Source of the DNA: Calothrix anomala FACHB-343
GTDB lineage: Bacteria; Cyanobacteriota; Cyanobacteriia; Cyanobacteriales; Nostocaceae
DNA: 32,398 bases
Assembly: GCF_014696435.1 (NCBI RefSeq)
Contig: NZ_JACJQG010000094.1
Coordinates: 1-32,398 of the forward strand
Reading direction: 5' to 3'
Each line of letters opens with the position of its first letter. Positions within the stretch are counted from its first letter, which is position 1. Below, piece after piece: positions 9,101 through 17,483 of this stretch. The position numbers and the translations under genes were made by a program. The notes beneath the pieces were generated by a model. That model saw nothing but the letters and a program-made list of their open reading frames with translations, was not told the origin of the DNA and did no database searches.

Positions 9101-10840
9101 GGCATAGTGACATATTTTTGCTTTAATGTCCATTTCTGCCTGTGGTTCTATCCATTCAGCAATTATTTCTTCTGGATGTTTATCACTTTCCTCTATACCG
9201 TCCCGTAGTTGATCCACCAATAATAAACCAAAACCATAATGTAAAAATTCTGGATAGATTTGGTTTTTACCTTCTTTATTTTTCAGGATGCCTCCAGTTA
9301 TAAGCTCTTGAAAAACTTCTTCTTTATGAGATACAAATGATAAGTTGTCTTCTATATCTTTATCTCGTAAATATTGTTTATTTGTTTCTCTAACTCTTTC
9401 TGCTAATTCTCTAATTAAACCTCTAAATTGTTCATCATCTAAAGAAATATTTTTTGTTTTGAGTCTATCTTTCCAATCTTCATAAATAAGACGTTCAACA
9501 GTTATATCACCACTAATTTCAATACGCTTATAATGCTTGAGCATCAAATTAAAATAGCGCGGTTTGCGGAGTAGTTTTAATAATTCTTCTGATGAAAATT
9601 CTGAACGGGTTAGTCCGTTATATTTTAATGCTTCTGTTAATTCATCATTATTATAAGATTGAATAATATATTTATGAATTGGTAAATAACTAATATGGTC
9701 AAATTTTCGTCGCCAATATTCATTACGACAAGTAATTATTATTGCTATATTTTGAAGCCATTTATCGCAAAGCTCATTTAAAATATTTCTCCACCATAAA
9801 TTATCATAACGTTCGTTAATACCATCTAATATAAGTAGTAATTTTGGGGTAGTCTCTGAATTATTAATCCAGCGTTTGACACGTTTTATACAATGTTCTT
9901 TCTCCAAAATTAAATCACGAGCAACAATATCAGAAAAGAGAGTTAGAGGTTCATTACTACTGATTTTATGTGATGATAAGAAAACAACAACCGGGAAATT
10001 ATTATCTTGCTCTACTTTTAAGCTTAACCAATGAGCTACTCCCCAGGTTTTTCCATCACCTTCTTCACCTAAAAGGGTGAATATTTTTTTATTATTTACC
10101 CATTGTGAATACCAAATATCTAATTGCTGTAGCAGTTCCTTTCTTACAATAAATCTTAGCTCGTTATTGATAATATTTATAGGTTGACCAAAAGCAGCAT
10201 GAGATTTACTTTCAGATTTCAAATATTCTAAGAATTGCTGATTTTGTTTCGTCCTCCAATTATCATAACCTACCAAATTTGAACAAAATTTAAATTTTAA
10301 TGCTTCTTTTTTTCTCTGAAATTGAGGATGCTGAATGATATCGTCCAAATATTTTTTTAATTTTTGTAATTCACTATCTGAAAAAACATCTTTAAGAAAT
10401 TTTCTGACTATATTTGGTGCATTAGCACATAATATTTCTAATGAATCTGGTTTATCAATATCTTCAGCAATTACTTCAAAGTGAATACCTAAATTTATAG
10501 CTTCTTCAGTTAAATTATTAACTAATGTAGAATCAACATCACGAGTTGCAACCAGTACCCAAATATCTAAATCAGGAATTGATCTCCGAACTTGACTTAA
10601 CTCTCCAGATAGCTCTCTATGATCCAATTTCGTATTTTTGCTGTAACGTTTACATTCTACTGCTAGAACGTTTGAGCCATAATCACGAGAACTAATATCG
10701 CGTCCTTCTTGAGAACCTGATTGAGCTAGATAAAACCGTTGTCCAGTCAAATCTTGTAATAATTGAGCAATTAGTCCCTCAAAGCTATTTTCTCCTGATG
10801 GCTTAAGTTTTCGTAGTGCATCTGAAAGTAGATTACTCAT
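6152..10840 (-). CDS. Avs-like antiviral STAND NTPase with N-terminal PD-(D/E)xK nuclease
   Basis: This is a 1562-residue protein from the ATG at 10840. A TTG at 10891 gives 17 more, hydrophobic, residues but lies upstream of a plausible promoter. Residues 1-150 look like an Mrr/restriction-type nuclease: E21 in SFEGLI, D48 in EGRDIS, and E62-x-K64 in VECKRY. The NTPase follows: Walker A GEEGDGKT (258-265), Walker B LLLILDG (334-340), and a sensor-like IIITCRNEYWRR. About 1000 helix-rich residues follow, suited to sensing a ligand by superhelical repeats. This order matches antiviral STAND (Avs/AVAST) proteins, which recognise phage proteins and then activate a nuclease. The gene is markedly AT-rich, has no GCGATCGC, and sits convergent to the polymerase-like gene and divergent from the conjugation cluster, all fitting transferred defence cargo. 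The Avs subtype is not assigned. Confidence 0.8.
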   Translation of the reverse strand: MSNLLSDALRKLKPSGENSFEGLIAQLLQDLTGQRFYLAQSGSQEGRDISSRDYGSNVLAVECKRYSKNTKLDHRELSGELSQVRRSIPDLDIWVLVATRDVDSTLVNNLTEEAINLGIHFEVIAEDIDKPDSLEILCANAPNIVRKFLKDVFSDSELQKLKKYLDDIIQHPQFQRKKEALKFKFCSNLVGYDNWRTKQNQQFLEYLKSESKSHAAFGQPINIINNELRFIVRKELLQQLDIWYSQWVNNKKIFTLLGEEGDGKTWGVAHWLSLKVEQDNNFPVVVFLSSHKISSNEPLTLFSDIVARDLILEKEHCIKRVKRWINNSETTPKLLLILDGINERYDNLWWRNILNELCDKWLQNIAIIITCRNEYWRRKFDHISYLPIHKYIIQSYNNDELTEALKYNGLTRSEFSSEELLKLLRKPRYFNLMLKHYKRIEISGDITVERLIYEDWKDRLKTKNISLDDEQFRGLIRELAERVRETNKQYLRDKDIEDNLSFVSHKEEVFQELITGGILKNKEGKNQIYPEFLHYGFGLLLVDQLRDGIEESDKHPEEIIAEWIEPQAEMDIKAKICHYASLIALTDPELPPIAKASLLKAWINNLNPGLDAEKEFIAYLPCDSRAYIKLAEIIGSDTFGNPWAEELIKGAFMKWRKYPNILEKLSSALKKWLGFLRCDGFSTQRHPSVSIEEIRREINERAGQELKPGIFKFHGYELTVIEDVIIEDDGLLRLGRFALGLIIYLPIQNFVKTIVTGIIAEEIMGFPGKNNLFNWAFRSADQSIWNEIKLEVEHLLNSQSLVAKKAAYRLLLYEGSKEAYEIQQTLDKEILTFNQHIYEYNPCDFEWTQDNYKNCLNRTDLRPELLASRMKSICINPELVVPDELGQSLEVLVEQISINSISSTYFRDLDDHKFEEFEPTLCAYAPKAIANLIRQITRNITQRTGISLRQLSFNMLKNYLILSSEEKECIYQAWQNFEQNCNTDSELDHVAEAYLFQIVLKELDAEQQLNHILQRPDPNYDFISFEKNFKPIINIEIAFSKVNNHKNLQRILWFISNNREILQTEVINQYIYPHLENDDSLIRSSVLEIIYKFGDNKIIQKFLNCSWQWNSQHHRRENHWGSLILGKYGENLSYSSLKNRIHPAYQGYAIRCRGMQVEEVREYADDIHKNWIRLITEVPRLPDDFPIIELNITSDDNFEQFYNKISLSDDNFVDSVTFSSRNIVWGIADINSSKDQLIQIQDINANPRLREEFRRILTEVQKEQLEFRNYFFCEIPPKDVIAEIVSQYPKLVDIWLTPIKPEYDNNTAEKIIQIGSTFYSILCSVLLDVNHPYAINLYQYLKNINRKIILKNSPNNISFLDYALFQIIPNGSIENEWQSRFVSCNSDLELMEMTIAAQQGHALNWLNSYIETKLNSSAPLDFSRAVTILGFLETNDAFTCLSQLKEEQPNTWKKEIINISLNRWQRNSWAKQWFSRFMNTDNRVMAWSYFRLFLRCVDSRFWLWKDEFICNASSNNFHKLYLTFFEENLNKIDNSIKKHEKDLDKYFLCYKLSQELLQILQK

Positions 10841-10868
10841 CTTTAATATAAGGATTAAATATGATATT

Positions 10869-10899
10869 AGTATAATTTGTTTAATAGCCAAATGGACAA
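10869..10899 (-). promoter_or_regulatory. Possible sigma-70-type promoter for the STAND gene
   Basis: Reading the minus strand, TTGTCC (10899-10894) is followed after 19 bases by TATACT (10874-10869). A start of transcription near 10862 would leave about 20 bases before the ATG at 10840, and would exclude the upstream TTG as start codon. The spacer is longer than ideal. Confidence 0.3.
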
Positions 10900-10981
10900 C
10901 TTATAAATAGCCATTAGGTCTATGTCATCTTATACAAAGCCTTGTTAGGTTAACTCTTAAGGCAATCAGCTTTGAGTACCT

Positions 10982-13006
10982 ATGGCTACCAAAACACTGA
11001 CTAAACCTAAGCAAAGACAAAATTCTCAAAATCGCTCATGGGAAAACCTGACAGATCGCCGTAAACTCCGCCATATTGAAAACACATTGGATAAAGCGAT
11101 CGCATCTTCAATACAAAATGATTCTATCCAGTCCCACGAAGACTTTAAAGCTTGTGTAGAAAATTACAGCCAGGAATCAGGTAAAGCCGCCATCACAGTA
11201 GAACTCTGTGTAGGAGGTGGGGATGATGACGAGATTAAAGGTTATCGTTTCTACCTCACCAGCGATCCCAGCCACAGAACTAGTGGTAAGTACCTAATTA
11301 AAAATTTAGAAGGAATTACCAGTAAAGATGAAAACTACTTCACCCCTTCTAACATTGCTGAAATTTGCGGTTTTGCTGCAACAGAACTTGACGATATCGA
11401 TGATGAATTAGAAGATAATCTGCTCGATTTAGATGAACAAGATGAAGAAATAGAAGCTATAAACAACGAACTAAACGACCTGTCAAATGATGATTTCAAC
11501 ACTCAAATAGACGAATTAGATGATTTAGCTGAAGAAGATGAGTCATCTATGAGTCATGTGAAGATACCCCCGACTAAAACACAAGCCAAAACTTCAGCTA
11601 AAACCCAAAGTAAGCCCCAAACCAAAACACAAGCTAATCTTCAAGATAGAACTAAGACTAATAACACTGTTGCCAAAAACGCCAAATCCAGAGAACCTAT
11701 AGACGAAGCTTCGCGGTTAAGTGCCACAGCTACTACCAATGGACGAGAAGTAAATGGTGTAAATTTAGCTGGACTAGCTGGACAATTGGGAACTCTGGGA
11801 ATTGCGGTAGGACAAGGAGTTTTAGAACAACTAGCAGCCGAAGCTGATGAAAAGCGGCTGGAACGAATTCTCAAAGAACTACAAAGGCAAAATGACCGTG
11901 TAGATAACATCGCTAGTCGCTTGCAAGAAGCAAAGCCGGACTCATCAGAGTCTCAAAAGTCTCAAGATTCTCAAACTGTATCTGAAAAATCAGCCGCAGA
12001 CAATCCACTGGCTGTAGCTGCTACTAAAATCGGCTCGAAAGTAGATAATCTTGGTTCCAAACTAGATCCCAAATACCAATCTCAACCATTTGAATTAGAT
12101 AAGAATGCCAGCATCAACGAACAGCTTGACCAAATTGAAGCCTACTTAAAAGTTCTTTCCAAACGACTTGATAGTTTAGAAATGGTAGTTAGCCGATTGG
12201 AAAAACAAATAATAGCACAACAAAATAATTCTACTGTTGTTGAGTCAGAAACTAATGCAGATATTGTCCCACCTAACTCTACTAACCAGCCACCAGCAGA
12301 AGTTGATATTTTAGAACATCTGACGAAACGCCAAGTACAGCAACAACAAGCTGCCTGTGCCGATGCTTTAGTGGGGTTTGCCGAAGTGGCTGGTGAATTA
12401 TTTGACCAATCGCCTCAAGACGGCATTCCTATTTCCAATAACAAAACTTTATGGATAGAAGGACAAGGTAAACAAGTAGCGATCGCCTTAAAAAATACCC
12501 AAGGTGAAACACTTTTTGCTGGTACTCGCACTCAGGGACAATGGGCGATCGCACAAGATAATCTCAGCACAGAGGAAAAGACTGGTATTTGCAAACTCCC
12601 ACAATCGAAGGAAGAATACGCCCTCAAAGCCAGCACCCAAGCATTAATTCAAAAATTTCAACAACAGCTACCTAACCCATTTAACAGCAACGATGAATCG
12701 ATATTCACCTGGACTGAAAAGGGCAAAGTCAAGTACGAGTTTGAAGTAGTGAAACTATCCAATGGCACACAGCTACTTCAAGGATTTAACCCTAATCGTA
12801 ACGATGAACAAGTGCTTGATGCTGTTTTAGTACCAGGACAGCCCTCGGAGATTTTGCAGTGCAGCATTCCCCTGCGTGAAATAGAAGCGGTACTAGACAA
12901 TCAGCAATCAACTCGCTCTACCCCAGCCCAAGCTAATAAAAATACCGCAAGACAGGGACAGAAGCAAACTCAAACCAAAGCTAGCAAACCAGAAATGCAA
13001 GTTTAA
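10982..13006 (+). CDS. Hypothetical protein at the head of the conjugation cluster
   Basis: I do not recognise this 674-residue soluble protein. After a basic N-terminus there is a conserved-looking region (about 25-125) with RRKLRHIENTLDKAI and then IKGYRFYLTSDPSHRTSGKY. A very acidic stretch follows (about 135-180), then a Lys/Thr/Gln repeat-like linker, then predicted coiled coils (about 275-310 and 385-415). A folded C-terminal domain follows (about 455-640), with ALKNTQGETLFAGTRTQGQW. There is no signal peptide or membrane segment. It opens the co-directional T4SS series, 19 bases before the pilin candidate, so a DNA-processing or accessory transfer role is plausible. The phrase SHEDFKAC...ITVEL...IKGYRF weakly recalls the C-terminal part of some mobilisation relaxases, but no relaxase catalytic motif is present. 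Confidence 0.7.
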   Translation: MATKTLTKPKQRQNSQNRSWENLTDRRKLRHIENTLDKAIASSIQNDSIQSHEDFKACVENYSQESGKAAITVELCVGGGDDDEIKGYRFYLTSDPSHRTSGKYLIKNLEGITSKDENYFTPSNIAEICGFAATELDDIDDELEDNLLDLDEQDEEIEAINNELNDLSNDDFNTQIDELDDLAEEDESSMSHVKIPPTKTQAKTSAKTQSKPQTKTQANLQDRTKTNNTVAKNAKSREPIDEASRLSATATTNGREVNGVNLAGLAGQLGTLGIAVGQGVLEQLAAEADEKRLERILKELQRQNDRVDNIASRLQEAKPDSSESQKSQDSQTVSEKSAADNPLAVAATKIGSKVDNLGSKLDPKYQSQPFELDKNASINEQLDQIEAYLKVLSKRLDSLEMVVSRLEKQIIAQQNNSTVVESETNADIVPPNSTNQPPAEVDILEHLTKRQVQQQQAACADALVGFAEVAGELFDQSPQDGIPISNNKTLWIEGQGKQVAIALKNTQGETLFAGTRTQGQWAIAQDNLSTEEKTGICKLPQSKEEYALKASTQALIQKFQQQLPNPFNSNDESIFTWTEKGKVKYEFEVVKLSNGTQLLQGFNPNRNDEQVLDAVLVPGQPSEILQCSIPLREIEAVLDNQQSTRSTPAQANKNTARQGQKQTQTKASKPEMQV

Positions 13007-13025
13007 TTTTATCGAGAAGAAAAAG

Positions 13026-13652
13026 ATGAATAATACAAAATCTCACAATTCTCAGTTTAAACTGCTGCCATCTCGCAATTTTTCAACCTACTTCAAAAAT
13101 CTGAATATCAACCACAATGACATACTTTTAATTTTCATATCTCTGGCGATTGTAATTTATTTGTTAGCTACAAAACCTATATTTATTACTATTTTGGGAT
13201 GTACGAGCATTGTTTTATTGAGTATTGGATATGTAATTCAGACATTACCCATTTTAGAAAAGTATTTAGGTAGAAAAATTCGCTTCTGGCATATTATTGT
13301 CGCCATTATTACTGTTACTGCTTTACTTGATACCTTTGCAACTCCAGCCCAAGCCATTTTCTTAAGCGGGTTGGAAAGCTTTTTCAACAATCTAGCTCAA
13401 CAAAGTTCTCAAGCAGGTGGTGGTTCCACTAGCACTTTGGATACAAACGTTGTTGCTTTGACATTCAATCTCATCCGAGGTGCATTCTTGCTGCTGGTTG
13501 CTGCTGCTTCCTTATTTGCTTACAACCAAGCACAGCAAGGTAATGATTGGCGACCAATTGTCACCCAAGTTGGTCTGGCGTTCTCCATTGTAATTGCCAT
13601 TGATGTCATCACTTTTATATTTGTGGGCAATGGCACAGGAACAAAAGGCTAA
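13026..13652 (+). CDS. VirB2/TrbC-like pilin candidate with extended N-terminus
   Basis: A 208-residue membrane protein with GAGAAGAAAAAG before the ATG. The second half looks like a VirB2/TrbC-type prepilin: a hydrophobic leader ending in ATPAQA (a good signal-peptidase site), a short Ser/Gly-rich exposed segment, then two hydrophobic segments (about 140-165 and 180-202) joined by a short polar loop. Unlike standard VirB2, about 95 residues with two further hydrophobic segments (about 35-75) precede the leader. It lies between the cluster's first gene and the VirB4-type ATPase, where virB2 normally sits. The assignment rests on topology and position, not on sequence identity. Confidence 0.6.
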   Translation: MNNTKSHNSQFKLLPSRNFSTYFKNLNINHNDILLIFISLAIVIYLLATKPIFITILGCTSIVLLSIGYVIQTLPILEKYLGRKIRFWHIIVAIITVTALLDTFATPAQAIFLSGLESFFNNLAQQSSQAGGGSTSTLDTNVVALTFNLIRGAFLLLVAAASLFAYNQAQQGNDWRPIVTQVGLAFSIVIAIDVITFIFVGNGTGTKG

Positions 13653-13981
13653 GGAATGAATTTCTCACCAATTTCACAGCTAAATTCAGTCACAAACTCA
13701 ACCCAACATAGCTATTAATACTAAGTCTACAAAGGAAAAATATATAGCAATCTTATCTGAGTTGTGAAAATATTTTTTTGGTGAACAGCCAAGATGCCAA
13801 GTACGCCAAGTATCAGATAAAAAACTGAGAATTAGCAAATTTCACAAATGATTTAGCATCGCTATACATTCTTAAAAGAGAACGCGGAAATTGATATGTT
13901 GCGAGATTTTAGACAATTTGTATCAGAAAATCTTCTTCATAATTAATCAGTGGAATATACAGAGAATATTTAACAACTTAG
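13653..13981. other. Intergenic gap between pilin candidate and VirB4-type gene
   Basis: There is no supportable gene: the longest start-to-stop frame I see is about 16 codons (ATG near 13895). A GCCAAGATGCCAAGTACGCC segment (about 13789-13810) resembles a short interspersed repeat common in Nostoc. No clear terminator is visible, although the gap could hold a promoter for the ATPase gene. Confidence 0.4.
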
Positions 13982-16900
13982 GTGAATAATGCAGCACCAA
14001 AGAATTACACAACTATGGCACAAGACAATCAAGAATTCATCAAAGTCAACCGAATTCTGGGCAAGCAAGCTAGCATTGGGCCTATTCCGGCGGAACAGCT
14101 ACTTCCTTGGATTGCCATTATTGTAGTTTGCTATGTTCTCACCAATGGTTTACTCAGTTTGGGTATGGGTTGGTTCTTTGCCACCTCCTTTTGGCTAATT
14201 ATCAGTTGGTGGATTCTCACAGGCAATCAGCCCCATCAGTTTTTAGATCGATGGCGTAAGCCACCAGGAACAGAGTGGTGCAATAGTAACAGCATTTACA
14301 TCTCACCGATTCCCGAATATCGACCTGCTTGGATGCGTCGGCGTTACGCAGACTCGCAAGTACAAATCCGATTCAAGCCGCTGATTGTACCGAATCAATA
14401 TGGAGGCAAAAGTAAGTTTATGCCCTTCCAAAATGAAGTCAATATCTGCTGTATTGCAGAAATTAAGAAAAACGATCGTGAAGTGGCTGCCCTGTTATTA
14501 GATAAAGGCAACTGTCAGTATCAACTTGTGTTTGGGTTTCACATCACTGGACTACATGACATACTGCATGAAAATGAGGTTAGCGAATTTGCTCACTCTA
14601 TCGAAGAGGGTTTGAAAGAACTACCCCCCGGTGAAAAAATTACTTTTTGTACTGGTTGTTACAGTAATGACACTAAGTCATATTCCTTACGGACAGACTC
14701 TGCCAAGGGAGTACTCCATAAACGCCAAACCCCACTTACTGCTTTAGCAGATAATTGTCACTTGAAACCAGTTTCTGTACTGTTACGTAACGAGCAATTG
14801 CGAGTAGAACAACTCAAACAGACAGGTTCTCGCCAAATCTGGAACCAAATTGCCTTCTGTACTTGGACGAGTGATGAAGAAGCAGGTTCACAGCACAAGG
14901 ATTTTGTGGGTGGACTGATTGAAAAATTTAGAAAATTTGGCTCTTGGGCAGTTGAATTGATTACAGGGAATAAACGCACCTATCAAGAGGAGTTTTTCAA
15001 AAAGCTTTTACTGCAAGGGTTTCAGCAAGGATTTATCCAGTGGGAATTGCTACTCAATACCAAAATTGGCTTAGAAATAACACCTTGCAGTGCTACAGAT
15101 TTGTGGCAGTGGCTGTGGAATCGATTTAATGAGGGTGCAGCACCTCCTATTCCCCAAGTTATTACACTGAAGGAGACTGAGACAGGACTGGAGTTAACAG
15201 AAACCCTAACCACCGACAAGCACATTTGTACATTACTGATTGAAGGACAACATGGACATTCTGCTTGTCCCGAACATCAAGGAGATCATGACCGAGTTTA
15301 CCTGACAGGTAAAAGCAAGGTTTGTGGAGTCATGGTCGTAACAGATCCCCCTGTTGGTTGGTCTAATGCTCAAGAGCAGCTAAAGTGGGTCTGGAAAATC
15401 CTTGCTTCCAGCTATGTCCACGATACAGAAGCTTGGATTGAAATTAGCCGCAGCAATGACTTCTTCATCCAAGACAACCTGGCGCGTCAAGCAAAACAAT
15501 CGAAAACAGCCCGTACTTTAGCCATAACCAAAGGACAGGGACGGGATATTGGAGCAGAAATCAAACAGGAGGAATCTTTTGAAGCCCAGCGACGACTTTA
15601 CGAAGGCACGAAAGCGTTGCACTGTGCGCCTGTATTTTTAGTTTATCGTCACAGCGCCCAAGAGTTAACCCACGCTTGTAACTTATTGGCTAACAGTTTT
15701 GAGACTGCCAAAGTAATTCGAGAGCGTAATATTGCTTGGGAAATTTGGCTGCAAACCCTGCCGATTACCTGCAGATGGTTACTGCATGGAAGTAATCTCA
15801 GCGAACGCAGAATAACTTTAGATACCCATACTGTAGCTGGGATTATGCCCCTAACTGTTCCCAAGGACATCGATAAACAAGGTGTGGAATTTCTTACCAG
15901 TCGTGGTGGTAAGCCTATTTATGTAGACTTATTTCACCAGCAGATTGGACGCGCTCTAATTACAGGTACTTCCGGCTCAGGGAAGAGCGTTTTGGGATGG
16001 CGCTTTGCTCTAGAGGCATTAGCTAACAATATTCCCGTTGTTGGTATGGACATCTCTGCCAGTGGTAACAGCACTTTCAAGACGGCAATTGAGCTTTTGG
16101 GCGAGCAAGGAGCATATTACGATATTTCCAGTGGCAGCAGTAACCTACTGGAACCACCAGATTTGCGACGGTTCGACAAGTCAGAACGGGAACGGCGTAT
16201 GGAGTCTTGGAAAGACTTTATTCGCAAAGCTTTAACAGCGATCGCCATCGGAAAAGTCGAAAACCCCCATCTAGCTCAACGGGTTGATGCCTTGCTAGTC
16301 AAAGCTTTGGACGTATTTTTAAAAGACCCAGAAATTATTACTCGCTACAACCGAGCTTTTGAGATGGGCTGGCTTTCACCAGAATGGCAGCAAATACCCA
16401 CGCTACCAGATTTCGTCAAGTTCTGCACTAGAGAACGCCTTAATCTGAGATCCTTTGAAGAGATTGACCGACAGGCACTTAACCAAATCCAGAATCAGGT
16501 TAGCGTTTTACTGTCCTCTAGGTTGGGGAAAGCGATCGCTCGTCCCAGCACTTTTTCCCCATTACCGGCGATTAAATTTTTTGCCCTCAGTGGATTGAGT
16601 AACGAACAGGATGCTTACTTGATGGCAATTAACGCCCATAGTGCCTGTATCCGTAATGCCTTATCCCATCCTAAGAGTTTGTTTATTGGCGATGAGCTTT
16701 CCGTATTGTTACGTAAAGATGGCTTTGCCCAGATTATAGGCGAAACCTGTGCCACGGGAAGGAAAGAAGGCATTGCTGTTCTGCTATTGTCCCAAGACCC
16801 GGATACCATTTGCGAGTGTTCAACAGGCGCTCAAATTATGCAGAACATGACCTACCGGATTACCGGACGTATTACCAGTAGTGGTATTGCTTCTTTCCAA

Positions 16901-17332
16901 CAGTATCTGAGTTATCCCGTCAATATTATCATTCAAAATGCGACTGAAGCATTTTTGCCCCGTACCAGTGACCTTTATTCCTGTTGGCTAGTAGAAACAG
17001 GTGGTACATTCTGGCGTACCCGCTTTTATCCTGGGGAAATGATGTTAGCCAGTGTTGCCAATAACCAGGATGAACGAGAAGCACGAGAACGGGTGATGGC
17101 TCAGTATCCAGATACCACTAAAGGCAAGCTGTTAGGACTGAGAGCATTTACTGATGCATACATTCCTGCTTTGAAGGAAAACAAAGGCTTTAAACATATT
17201 GGTCGAGAAATACATCAAACCCCAGTATTGCGCGATTCGCTATGCCCTGCTGTAATACCAATTCTCCAAAAGGAAGCAACAGATGATGACGAGGGGAAAC
17301 GGAGACGCAAAGAGGCGGAGATTCATTTGTAG
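13982..17332 (+). CDS. VirB4/TraC-type conjugation ATPase with N-terminal membrane domain (VirB3-VirB4-like fusion)
   Basis: The 1116-residue ATPase energises assembly of the type IV secretion channel and pilus at the inner membrane. Residues about 38-85 form two hydrophobic segments (LLPWIAIIVVCYVL and a Trp-rich one), followed by a VirB3/PrgI-like linker, so VirB3 may be fused here as in several other systems. The C-terminal motor has Walker A GTSGSGKS (662-669) with K668, and Walker B FIGDE (901-905). A Q-loop-like VLLLSQDPDT follows near 930-940. The frame opens with GTG at 13982; ATG 14015 is an alternative, and neither has a strong ribosome binding site. The middle region (about 150-600) is less conserved. 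HIP1 sites lie within it at 16238 and 16532. VirB4 identity is very secure; the VirB3 fusion is inference. Confidence 0.9.
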   Translation: MNNAAPKNYTTMAQDNQEFIKVNRILGKQASIGPIPAEQLLPWIAIIVVCYVLTNGLLSLGMGWFFATSFWLIISWWILTGNQPHQFLDRWRKPPGTEWCNSNSIYISPIPEYRPAWMRRRYADSQVQIRFKPLIVPNQYGGKSKFMPFQNEVNICCIAEIKKNDREVAALLLDKGNCQYQLVFGFHITGLHDILHENEVSEFAHSIEEGLKELPPGEKITFCTGCYSNDTKSYSLRTDSAKGVLHKRQTPLTALADNCHLKPVSVLLRNEQLRVEQLKQTGSRQIWNQIAFCTWTSDEEAGSQHKDFVGGLIEKFRKFGSWAVELITGNKRTYQEEFFKKLLLQGFQQGFIQWELLLNTKIGLEITPCSATDLWQWLWNRFNEGAAPPIPQVITLKETETGLELTETLTTDKHICTLLIEGQHGHSACPEHQGDHDRVYLTGKSKVCGVMVVTDPPVGWSNAQEQLKWVWKILASSYVHDTEAWIEISRSNDFFIQDNLARQAKQSKTARTLAITKGQGRDIGAEIKQEESFEAQRRLYEGTKALHCAPVFLVYRHSAQELTHACNLLANSFETAKVIRERNIAWEIWLQTLPITCRWLLHGSNLSERRITLDTHTVAGIMPLTVPKDIDKQGVEFLTSRGGKPIYVDLFHQQIGRALITGTSGSGKSVLGWRFALEALANNIPVVGMDISASGNSTFKTAIELLGEQGAYYDISSGSSNLLEPPDLRRFDKSERERRMESWKDFIRKALTAIAIGKVENPHLAQRVDALLVKALDVFLKDPEIITRYNRAFEMGWLSPEWQQIPTLPDFVKFCTRERLNLRSFEEIDRQALNQIQNQVSVLLSSRLGKAIARPSTFSPLPAIKFFALSGLSNEQDAYLMAINAHSACIRNALSHPKSLFIGDELSVLLRKDGFAQIIGETCATGRKEGIAVLLLSQDPDTICECSTGAQIMQNMTYRITGRITSSGIASFQQYLSYPVNIIIQNATEAFLPRTSDLYSCWLVETGGTFWRTRFYPGEMMLASVANNQDEREARERVMAQYPDTTKGKLLGLRAFTDAYIPALKENKGFKHIGREIHQTPVLRDSLCPAVIPILQKEATDDDEGKRRRKEAEIHL

Positions 17333-17483
17333 CAGGATTTTAGAGAAAAGGTATAAGTCCTGCGGACAGTCTTTACCAAAGCGGAGCATCTCTGCTCTGG
17401 AGAAAGCGATCGCCAACAGGCTCAAGAACGCCTGATCGCATCGCAAGTTGATATATCCAGAACTGCATTAAGGGAAGTGAATC

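Noticed and set aside
10841-10891. 17-residue hydrophobic N-terminal extension of the STAND protein as a signal or membrane anchor
   Set aside because: It depends on a TTG start that overlaps a plausible promoter; ATG 10840 gives a normal soluble nuclease-STAND protein.
10982-13006. Relaxase call for the 674-residue protein
   Set aside because: Only a weak phrase-level resemblance in the N-terminal region; no catalytic tyrosine/histidine-triad motif could be identified.
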